A stretch of DNA of 64,000 bases from Branchinecta lynchi (taxonomy: Eukaryota; Arthropoda; Branchiopoda; Anostraca; Branchinectidae). The DNA lies in assembly GCA_023053575.1 (NCBI GenBank), contig JAKZAP010000018.1, positions 20,959,458 through 21,023,457 of the forward strand, read 5' to 3'. A program made the position numbers and the translations under genes. Positions 25,601-37,600 of the stretch are shown piece after piece (the first letter of the stretch is position 1; the number at the start of each line of letters is the position of its first letter). A model generated the notes under the pieces. It did no database searches. It was given only the letters and a program-made list of their open reading frames with translations, and was not told where the DNA came from.

Positions 25601-28600
25601 AGTAAAATACACAAATGGGAGCTTCAACAGACGCCTTGAAAGACGTGTTATATCAAACCCAAAAAAAAAGTTAAAGCTCGTGACTTGACGTGATATGTTT
25701 TCCTGGAAAACTTGAAATCGTTATTTAATATATTCCCCAGGGAAATAGAAGCGTCGTCGAGTGAATTCAGTCCACAATAGACCAATAAACTCTCCAAAAA
25801 TGACTTCCAGAAAATCAAAGAGTAGACGAAGAAGAACAAGACGAAAGGTTTGGTATATCAAAAATGTAACATCTGAAATAGACAATTGGGTCTTGCCTTC
25901 GCTAGATCCAGTCTTCACCAGACTCGTTGACCATTTTTACTACTAAAATTTAGAAACAGATGCGCTCTTGACCTTTCTAAAGCTTTTGACTCTGTTGTAC
26001 ATTCTCATGCTCTTTATTCTTTGTCTTCCAGTGGTATTAATTTCTCTGTCATTCATCTCCTAAAGTACTGGTATGGGAATTCTTTCCTCCGTCTTAAAAC
26101 TGGTGATGGTCTTTATTCAGATTCTCTAATTCGTGTAAGGCAAGGTGTGAGACAAGGTGGTGTTTTGTCTCCTTCTATTTTCAAACTGTGTGTTTCCAAT
26201 GTATTGAATAGTCTTCCGACTACATGTTTTTTAGGAAATTCTAATGTCTCATACCTAGCTTACGCGGATGACATTCTCTTAATTAGTCGTACCCGGAAGG
26301 GGCTCTCAGATTCTGTGGGCTTTGTTGCTTCTTCTTTCTCCAGGTTGGGACTTTCTCTAAATGTTGATAAATGTGAGTTCCTTACTTTCAACGTTAAGTC
26401 TTCCTCTAGATCATCACTTACTTGTCTAAATTTTTCTATACCTTTGGTTGAATCTATTAGGTGGTTGGGAATCTCGATTACTAGTAATCTACGGTCACTT
26501 CGCTCGCGTACAGTTTCTGACGCTAAGCTTAAGCTCCAGATTGGTTACTCAAAAATTGTTGCTAACAGAAGTAAATATAACCGTAATGCATTAGCGAAAC
26601 TGTACTCGACCTATTGTGACCACTCTGTTTTATTTTTGTCTGGGTTGTTTCCAATTTTTCGTAAAAAAGATATCCAAGCTCTCCGATCCGCGTATTTCCG
26701 GTACTTGAGATTTTTACTTTATTTGCCACCGTGGTATAAGAATAGACAAATTATCCAGAATTTTAACGATTCGGATGTCACGGCAAAGCTGGCCTTGCTA
26801 CACGAGGGGTTATCCGGGTCTGCAGTTTCGAACCTTGAGCCTTTCCATGGTCTTCTACAATGTTTTTCTCGTAGTTGAGTTATTTTCTTTCTTTTTTGTT
26901 TCTTTTTTGTTTATTTAGCTTATTACTCCACTTTTTCTTGAATGTTGTAGTGGGTTAAAAATAAATTATTATTATTATTATTAAGGCCAAATAGCTAATC
27001 GTCTGAGAAAACCAAGTTCGATATGGATTCAGCATGTGTGTTTACCTCTACAAGTCATATCTATTTTGACGAACATTCCTGCCTTACTTCTTCCAAATTT
27101 CCCCTTTTGGCCAAATTCCGGGTGAACTGTCTGTCCGGCAAAAAAAAAGTTCAAAAACGAATTCAGCGTATCTCCCTACCCCTATATCGAACATCTAATT
27201 AACTTCAAATAAAACTTTAACTTATAAAAAAAAAAATCCGGTTTGTGCCGGATTCCAGGCGAACTATATGTTCGGGTATAAAAATGATTGTCATATATGG
27301 ATTCAGCATCTCATCTTATCCCTAAATCAGAAATTTAATAAACTTCAAACAAAACTTTTGCTTTTAACAAATTTTCCAGTTTCGGGTTTCGCGCGAACTT
27401 CTTGTCCGGCGAGAAAATGGTTTTCATGATCATGTTCAGCATGAAAATCTCTTTAGCTCTTTAAAAATATTTTATTTGTCCCTTAATTTGAGCCACCACC
27501 CCTAAATGTAGGGCTACAGAGCCCATCTAGGAACTCGACACTTCCCTTGACCCAAAGAATCCTCACACCAATTTCACCAAAATGTCTCTTTCCGTTCGAG
27601 AGTTGTCGTGCTGATAGACGTACGGACAACTTTTGCGATGTCATAGGTATCCCTCCGCTTACGTTTTGGGATGCCAAAAAATGGAAGTCAACATAGAAAA
27701 GAGCCATTGTAACAACTGAATGTATTTAGCTACAAATTACAAACCAAATCATGACTAGTGACATGAGTTATTTAAGTTTTTCAAGTGGAACGGTAAGATA
27801 CAAGGACACTATCCACCGACGCGCAAATAAATTTCGTAATTTCAGTAGGTTTAAAGGGTTCTTCAAAAACACCTCGCATTACTTACTCTTTATCTCTCAA
27901 TATTCGAACCCATTCTAATACTATCAGGCTCTTCTTTTAACAAATCATCCACGGTTTTGGCTGTTTTAAGCCTTTACTCAAGCCCATTGACTTCTAGCAA
28001 AAACTTGACAAAATTCACCAGTAGCATGCTACGTGAATACTCGTCACAGATCCTAGAACCCATCCTAAAACAGAACGAGAGACATTTGCGAAAAAGAAAT
28101 TCTTCAGGTAAACGACACAAGCGACGGTTAGATTTTCGAAACCAAAGTCAAGCGTCACCGGTCGGGGTAATCCATAATTGCTTTGTCCGCATCCCAAATA
28201 AAAGATCTTCGAAACAAATTTTCAATGACCGAAGTCGAGTTTCAAATTAGGCTTACTAGATTCGCAGTGCTCAATTCTATATTTCGCACTTACAATTTTT
28301 AAAAACACAATAAGGCGGGACAACGTGGGCAGCTTTTCGTCTATGACCAGAACGCTATTTGCGTTAGATCACAGCTAGTTGGATTTCGAGGTGCGTGCTG
28401 CTGTTCTAGCGTAAGTGAAAGGATATAATACCGTATTAATAATACCACATTTCTGAGACATTGGTTTCTGAATCTGAATATTGCGAAACGATTCTCCCAT
28501 ACCACGCTTCTCGTTCGTATTTCATTTTCAGTGACTTACCACACACTGTAATTACTAGACATTCCTTGAGTTTGTTAGCTCTTTTCAGTCGTTTGGTCGA

Positions 28601-31600
28601 GTATGTATTCAAGTTCCAGAGCAACGTCCCAACTTTCAGATTTCCCTCTACGCCATAAACTGGCCAATAATGAAAATATTCACCCTATTGCTTACCTTGT
28701 TGGCATGCAGCGTACATTACCCGACAGTTGGCGGCGCCGCATTAAGACGAGTCAGATCAGCAATTCGAGAGGACGTGAATGAGACGCCTCTCGACGTCAC
28801 AAGCAATGAGAAATACGACGGTGCGAAGACAACTTTACAGGACGGTGCCCTCGAACACCTCGCATCTACCCGTCAACAAATTAAAAATGTTGAGCCTCTG
28901 TCCGACTCTTTTCCTAACGGGGAAAAAGGAATTAGAGAAGAGACTGAAAAGCCGCTAGATGACGCATTCAGCGAGAATAAAACTGATCCGAAAAATATCC
29001 AACAAGACGGCACTCCAGGCAACTTCACAGCTAATCGCATTCCTCCATCCGAGAATGACAGATTTCAGCAGGAAACACCGGATGAACTGACGGAAGCTCT
29101 ACTTGACGGGACAAAAGGAATCAGAAACGAGAGCGACGAGCAGCTAGATTTTTCCAGCAGCGAGACAGACAATGACCCGAAGAAGACACGTGTGGATGGC
29201 GCACTGGAAAATTCCATAGCTACCCACGCTAAGATTAAAAACGTCCAACCTATTTCCGAGAACAGTGACCGATTTCAGGAGGACACACAGGACAGAAGGG
29301 CCGATGATTCTCCCACTCGGAAAAAAGGAACCAGAGATGAGACTAGCGAGCCGCTAGACTTTACCAGCATCGAGAAAGACAACAATCCGAAGAAGAACCA
29401 AGAGGAAGGCTTTACGAAGAATTTCACAGCTACTCGCGTTCCACCCCAAAACGAACCTTTGTCCGAGAAAACAGATCGTGATCAGCTGGACAAACCGGAC
29501 AAATTGGCGGAGGGTTCTCCCAATAGGACAAAAGGAGTCAAATACGAGAGTGAAGAGCCGTTAGATGCCACCAGCGAGAATGACGAAGATGCGACGAAGA
29601 TCCTACAGGACGACAACCTCGATAACCTCACAAGCAACATTCAAACTATAAACGTCGAGCCTCCATTTCAGCAAGACACACCGGATAAAGTGATAGAAGC
29701 TTCTCATAATGGGACAAAAGTAACTGGAGATGACACCGAAGAGCGGCTAGACTTGACGAGCATCGAAAAAGACAACCATCCGATGAAGAACCAAGAGGAC
29801 GGCTTCCAAAAATATTTCACAGCTACTCGCGTTCAACCCCAAAACGAACCTTTGTCAGAGAACACAGATCGTCATCAGCAGGACAAACCGAACAAAGTGA
29901 GGGAGGGTTCTCCCAATGAGACAACAGGAGTTAGATACACGAGTGAAGAGCCGCTAGATGCCACCAGCAACGAGAAAGACGAAGATCCGACGAAGGTCCT
30001 ACAGGACGACAACCTCGGTAACCTCACAACCCACATTCAAACTATAAACGTCGAGCCTCCATTTCAGCAAGAAACACCGGATAAAGTGATAGAAGCTCAT
30101 CATAGTGGGACAAAAGTAATCGGCAATGAGACTGACGAGCAGCTAGACTCAACCAACATCGGGAAAAACAACAATCCCAAGAAGAAACAAGAAGACGGCG
30201 TCCCGGAAAATTTCACAGCTACTCGCGTTCAATCGAGAAACGAACCTTTGTCCGAGAACACAGATCGTCACCAGCAGGACACACTAAAAAAAGTGACGGA
30301 CGGTTCATCCAATGGTACAGCAGGAGTCAGATACGAGAGTGAAGAGCCGCTAGATGCCACCAGCAACGAGAAAGACGAAGATCCGACGAAGGTTCTACAG
30401 GACGACGACCTCGATAACCTCACAACCCGCATTCAAACTATAAACGTCGAGCCTGCATTTGAGCAAGAAACATCGGATAAAGTGATACAAGCTTATCATA
30501 GTGGGACAAAAGTAATCGGCAATGAGACTGACGAGCCGCTAGACTTAACCAGCATCGGGAAAAACAACAATCCCAAGAAGAAACAAGAGGACAGCTTCCC
30601 GGAAAATTTCACAGCTACTCGCGTTCAATCCAAAAACGAACTTTTGTCTGAGAACACAGATCGTCATCAGCAGGACACACTGAACAATGTGACGGACGGT
30701 TCTTCCAATGGGATAACAGGGGTCATATACGAGAATGACGAGACGGTGAAAAGCATTCATCCCAAAAACGAACCTTTGTCCGAGGATACAGATCGTCATC
30801 AGCAGGACACACCGAACGAAGCGACAGATGGTTCTCCGAATGGGACAACTGGAGTCAGATACGAGAGTGAAGAGACGCTAGATGCCACAAGCAACGAGAA
30901 AGAAGAAGATCCGAAGAAGATCCTACATGACGACGCCCTCGATAACTTCTCAACCCGCATTCACGCTGAGCCTCCATTTCAGCAAGAAACTCGGGATAAA
31001 GTGACAGATCCTGCTCATTATGGGACAAAAGTAGTCGGAGACGAGACTGACGAGCCGCTAGATTTTACAAGCAGCGAGATTGACAAGAATCCGAAGAAGA
31101 CCCAAGATGACGACGCCCTGGAAAATTCCATAGCTACTCGCACTGAAATTAAAATCGTCCAGCCTGTGTCCGACGTTTCTCCTAACGGGACAAAAGGAAT
31201 AAGGGCCGAGACTGAAGAGCCACTAGATGTCACCAGCAACGAGAAAGAGGATGATCCCAACATCCTACGAGATGGCCCCCTCGGCAACCTCAAAGCTACC
31301 CGCAGTCAAACTAATATATTCGAGCCTCCATCCGAGAACAGTGACCGATTGCAGCAGGAAACAGAGGAGAAAATGACGGACGCCTCTCTCAATGGGACAA
31401 AAGGAAAAGGAGATGAGACTGACCAGCCACTAGACTCCGCCAGCGGTAAGAAAGACAACGATCCGAAGAAGACCCAAGAGGACGGCACCCCGGACGATTT
31501 CACAGCCCTCACTCCGGCTCAAAACGCGAAACCCCTCTCAGAAACAACAGATAGTCATCAGCAGGAGGCTGTGGATAAAGTGGTGGGTATTCCACATGAT

Positions 31601-34600
31601 GCTCCAGAGGTATCTCTTAAAGCAACTGCACATCGGGGATCAAACAACATGGAACGAACGCGTGTTGCCACGAAGAGTCCGCAACCTGTGAGACCTATGG
31701 GTACAAAGCCACTAAGCCGTCGGACCAGTCGTCAGCCAAAAGTATACAGCTCAATAGGCACTCCAAGCAAATACGCACCTCTAGAGGAGGATGACGAGTG
31801 GCCAATAGGATTTCGCGCTGGCAGGGAAGATCTGCAACTAGTGAAATCTATAGCTACGAGGCCACCGACCCGTCGGACTAGTCCCTGTCAACAAAAAAGA
31901 CAAAATTCAAAAGTCGACCCAAATTATGACGTGAGGCATCCAGAGTATGACGATGAGGAGCCAATAGGATTTCGCTCTGGCAAGGACGATTTAGAAGTAT
32001 CGAAATTTATGAGCACGAGGCCACCGATCCGTCGGACTAGTCCCTGTCAACAAAAAAGACAAAATTCAAAGGTTGATCCAAATTATGACGTGAGGCATCC
32101 AGAGTATGACGACGAGGAGCCAATAGGATTTCGATCTGGCAAGGACGATCTACAAGTATCGAAATTTATCAGCACGAGGCCACCGACTCGTCGGACTAGT
32201 CCCTGTCAACAAAAAAGAAAAAATTCAAAGGTTGATCCAAATTATGACGTGAGGCATCCAGAGTATGACGACGAGGAGCCAATAGGATTTCGATCTGGCA
32301 AGGACGATCTACAAGTATCGAAATTTATCAGCACGAGGCCACCGACTCGTCGGACTAGTCCCTGTCAACAAAAAAGAAAAAATTCAAAGGTCGATCCAAA
32401 TTATGACGTGAGGCATCCAGATTATGACGAAGAGGAGCCAATAGGATTTCGATCTGGCAAGGACGACTTGCAAGTAGCAAAATTTATGGCCACAGGTACC
32501 ACATACAACGACCAGGAGCAACCGTTTTCTCCATCCGACAAAGAGCTTGAGGCCACTGTGGCCACAAAAGCACCAATCCAAGTGACTAGTCCCTATCAAC
32601 CAGACGAAGAAGAATACAATTCAACAGATCAATATGTGCCCCCAGGGGGGAACAAAGAGAAGCCAATGATATCCAAGGATGATAGAAACGAAGTGAAGGA
32701 CACACCGCAGACAGTACCTACAGGGAATAGCACTCGAGACCCACAGAGTACAAAGAACGAAACTGAAGAAGTACGAAAGAAAACTGACTATCCAGAGAAG
32801 GAAAATTTCACTGTGAAAAACAAAAGCAATTTCCAAGATGTCAAAGAATCCAGCAGTGACAGCGTAACCGTCACTCAAGCCAATGAGACAGAGCAGGTCG
32901 CTAGGGGAACTTCAGACAGGATACCTGATGCAGAAGATCAAGGGAAGCGAAATTCGACCAAAGAAGTTAACATCCGAATAATGGAGGTCTGTAAAAGCGG
33001 AGAGGCTATGTTACAATCGATGCTGCTCCCACTAGTATTGACTCAGTTACTCATAAAAATATGAACTGAAGAAGCAGTGATAACAAGTTGAAGATAAATC
33101 TTTTGTTTACTTTTTTACCGTTCGAGTAAATCAAAATGTTGGATTTATTCAAAAAAAAACTTGGGTTTATCGATGTCAGCAAACACTGATTCCCTCGTTC
33201 GACTATCCTTTGTTGACGGGCGTTAAATCAGTAAGTCGTCTAAGATTTGCTCTGGCAGTATTTCAGTCCTTCTTGGCGAGGGTCCTAATTAGGCTGTAGC
33301 TCGAAAAATCGTAGATTCGTCTGGCGCCAATAAGTGCGATTCGCAGTCAGCTTGGGCCAAGAGTAGTTTGGGTTAGACTATAGTTGCGATTTTGCATCTG
33401 TTACCACGGTAACTGAATCTGCAATTAGTCGTTTTTGCAGTGGCCGTGGTATCTGATTGCTCGATTGCTTTGCAAAAACGACTATTGCCGAATTGCACTT
33501 TGCGAAGCCATCCCCAAAGAACAAGAGCTAGAGGCTCATATGGCACTTGCTACGCTGGGTAAGATGGAAGTGATAGTCAAAAGTATTTTTTTTTTTCACT
33601 TTTCGGTTAAGACGCGCACTTTAAGTGTGCTTAAAAATTAATTTCTAAGCGAAACCATTGAGGCGAAAGGGATCCTGCACTCACGCCGATCGTGAAAAAG
33701 TCAATTTTTCTTAAAAGTATTTTTTGTATTTTTCGGTTAAGATGAGTTCTTTAAGGGTTGGTCGGATCAGAGAAGTGGCAATGTCTAACACAATGATGTC
33801 AAGTTTCTAATGCTCTAGCAAAGTTTTATCGTCCTAGCACATCTGGAAGTATCTTAACTCACGGTCACCGGAATTCCGGACGCCCCCTACAGCTCCCCCC
33901 TTCCCCTCGGTACTGGATCCGCTAAGATTCTGTCAATGATGCACCTAGCACTTGTAACTGTACTTCCCACCAAGTTTCATCCTGATCGCTCCACTCTACG
34001 CGTGTCACAAGATTTACGCCTCCCCCCCCCCCACACAGTTCATTAGATCCGGTCCGGACTTGAAATGGGACATCTGAGACATGAGGCCTTTCAAGACGTC
34101 AAGTTTCATTAAGATCCGATAACCCTTTCGAAAGTTATGGGTGCCACTAATTTCCAGATTCTGCCGTCTCCCCCTCCCCCCACGATGGTCAGATAGGGCG
34201 AGTGACTGTTTCCAAGTTAATCTGGTCGAGTCCCTAATATGCCTGCCAAGTTGAATCGTCCTAGCCCACCTGGAAGTACATGAACTAGGGATCGCCATAA
34301 TTCCGGAACCACCCTCCAACTCTCACACAGTGTCCGAATCCGGTCCAGTCCTGTCAGTTATTTATCTAGAGCTTGTGCTTGTACTTCCAACCAAGTTTCA
34401 TCCCGATCGCTCCACTCTGAGACGCCCCTATTTTCTGGATTCCGCAACCTCTCCCTCCCCCCACGATGGTTGGATCGGGCAAGTGACTATTTCCTAGTTG
34501 GTTTGGTCGGGTACCTAATATGCCTGCCAAGTTTCATTGTCCTAGCACTTCTGGAAGCACCCTAACTCGAGAAGAGTGGACCGACAGACCGAAAGGTGAT

Positions 34601-37600
34601 CGGTATATGGCACTTGAGCGAAGCTGCAAGTGCCGTAAAGACTTATATCCAGTTACATCACTAAGTGCTAAACTTCTGTATCACCAATCTGACAAAATTT
34701 GATGAAAGTGAGATGAGTTTTCAGATACCACGACCAGTTAACACGGTCGAACCGTAGTATCTGAATACCAGATACCACGATAACTGGCCAGATACCACGA
34801 TAACTGCAAAAACGCCTTTTGACCATGGTATCAGATACCACGATAACTGCAAAAACGACTTTAGACCGTGGTATCAGATACCATGGTATCTGCAAAAACG
34901 CAACTTATGTTCTTCCTTGCTGAACACTTAAAATGTCAAACCGCAAAATTTCTGAAACATATAACAATCGATGCAGCCTAGCCTGCCTAGTAGAGAAAGG
35001 CTATAGGTAATTTGTAAGTAACCTTAACCCAGAACGGCCCGAAAGGGCATGATGAAATCGGACCTTGCCAATGTTACTACTCAGTAATAAGCTCAAGTGG
35101 TAGTTTACGTTTAATAAAGACCAAACTGAAGCCGCTAATTGTGATTCTTTTGCTTTATGTTTCTCAGTTTATTATGACTTTCCCCCGAATAGGCTACGGC
35201 TTTCAGCATTTTCCATACCTCTAAGACCGTCCGAAATATCCCCCCCAAAAAAGAACATCCCAAAACAAATCGAAAATCTGATTTTATGCTCGTTCTCTAT
35301 GTCTAAATAAGGCTGAAACTTGCTCTTAGCTAAGATTCTCAATTTATCATCCCCAATTTGTGTTTTATGTATGAATAACAAAATCAAGATGTTACAAAAT
35401 TTAGAAAAGTTGTCATATCAGCTTACCACTCAGGTCTATCTCACATCAGCTCTAATTCGCAACATGTTTCAAAATCTATCGTCGAAACCAATGGGGAATC
35501 GGATACCGGTTGTTATGCCGCTAGCACCATCTACGAAATTCATATGCGGGCATAGATTTATTCCTTGGCCTTAGCTTCTGCCAAACTGCCTAGACTGAAC
35601 ACTATTAGCCAGATGGCTGGAAACACTTACTATTTGTTTTACCACGAGGGCCATTTTCAAAATCGGTAACATATACTAGTAGTATCCGAAATAGGCGGCT
35701 TAGCAGAAGGCAAAACCAACGAGACAATCGATGCTAGAATATGATTATCGCAGATTGCGCTACCAGTCCGAACGCTGGCTTTCAGATCCCCCCCCCCCCT
35801 CCTTTTTACTCTCTACGGTTTGAAGAGCGGCGTACGGATCGAAATTTGATCACAATTCTGAATAACCTGGAGAGGGTTGAAAAAAAGGAACAAAGATGAA
35901 AGCTGATGGCACTCCTCTGCCCACTCACCTTTGTTGCCGATCGTCATTCATAAAATTGCTTAAGCTCAAACTTTTACAACATTATTCAACTTCTTCAACA
36001 TTTTGGAATCTCTCGAAAGAAGTTTTCAGTCGAATAGCGTATTTCGTGAACGAACTATTATTATAATTTATTCGTCGCTTTATTAGTCTACAACATAATT
36101 TTTCCGATACCGAATCCGTCATCAAGATATTCAGTCTAGGTGCCGATGCTTGTCTTAGTGTTGGGCTTAGTGTTCATTACCTCCGGACCATTTTATCATG
36201 AATAGGCCATTTCTATTAGGCTAAGAGTTGTGCGGGTACGACCACACTTTCTCTGTCATATTACCAGGTAGTGTGCTGTCTGTTTTAACTGCCCATCCTT
36301 GTGTCAAAGTTTTGAAAGTTCTGACAGTCTGTGACTCTTTGGTTCCTTGGGGCCAATCGTAATTTGACCCCGTTGTTGCACTAGAAAAAACCTCTCCAGC
36401 AGCGATCGCGGTGGTAAATACGTTCTGATTCGAAAAACAGTAAAAGTCAAAGTCAGTAATCTGATAGTGTAGCCAGATGAAAAATGTGTGGCTTGTAAAG
36501 TTGTATAATAGTTGTGCGAATAACATAGTACATAGTAATAAAGCATACTATAATTTAATGTACCTCAGACTGAGACAATCTTAAAGTTTAACTGAAAAGC
36601 CAACTTATGTCATTTAACCGAATACACTGCACTATTTGGATTGTCTTAAGGGATTATTCTTATTTTCCACTATTTGCTCTTGTACGATGTTCAGAATACA
36701 ACGGTCATCGTCACAACGCAAAACTCTACTATGACGCGGAGATCTGAATCAACATACAAACGTGGTTTTTCAGCAGCCAGTGATCAGCTCGGGAAGGCAG
36801 ATCCGTGAGTGAAGACTTATTTCTCGTAAATTGTTTTCGTGAGCATACAAGAAAAGTACAGGCGCAAAGAGTTACCACAAATACGACGGGGAAACTCCAC
36901 TACTTCAAAACTGATTATTTCTGAATAGCGGAGCAAGGAAGTAACGCATCTTCGTTCGGTCTTCAAGCCTCTGAATGTGAAGAAGTGATGGGTAACTAGA
37001 TTGTCTTACTTCAGCCCTTTTCTGTTAACCTTTAAGCAGTAGTACCGAGTAGCATCCAGTCTTGCTAATAGTAGCATGCAGTGGTAACAGCTACTACTAT
37101 ATGCTATAAAAACTTACAACTCCGTAAAACTAATTCTTGAAAACTTTTCATCGGGAAGCGCACCTTCAGCTTTGATTAAACGTAGATGGTGGTACGTACC
37201 GTTCAGGAGAAGACTGACGCTAGGAAGGCGCTGTACTGGACGGATCATAAGCTCTTGAAGGGACTGTCGACCACATTCGGGCTTTCCTTGTCCGATCTTC
37301 AGGAATGCATGGAATCGAGGCTTCTGTCTGTCACATTGAACAAGCATCTCTTTTGAACTTTCGAAGAAGTTGACGTAAGGGGGGTAGGCACGCAGGAGGT
37401 CCGAATGCTAAAACAGTATGGGGCATTAAATCATTAGCGACCAATGATTTTTTTTTCACGGCCTTTTGGCTTTTTTGTGCAATTAAGTCTTGTCCTTTTT
37501 CTATGTCATCCATTGGGGAGAGGAAATTTATTTTAAAGCTGGGTTGTCGGGAGTAGATTTAAAGTGGATGGCGAGTTTAAGGGGGGGGGGAATAGCTATT

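Larger units (their letters stand above)
21517..37199 (-). other. ECT2 intron between exons d and e (15.7 kb) hosting a nested gene
   Basis: Bounded by AACG|GTACGT and the poly-T acceptor of exon e. It contains a C element, two B elements (one split by a LINE), an F fragment, the complete opposite-strand gene at 28670-33064, an A element, a 43-bp minisatellite and E and D elements. Confidence 0.85.

Noticed and set aside
27957..28250. 97-codon ORF upstream of the nested gene
   Set aside because: Lies over a family F fragment; no conserved domain.
34014..34319. About 100-codon ORFs within family A copies (also at 18149-18439, 52136-52584, 61422-61935)
   Set aside because: They recur as shadows of the GC-rich A repeat blocks in different frames and strands, with no conserved product.
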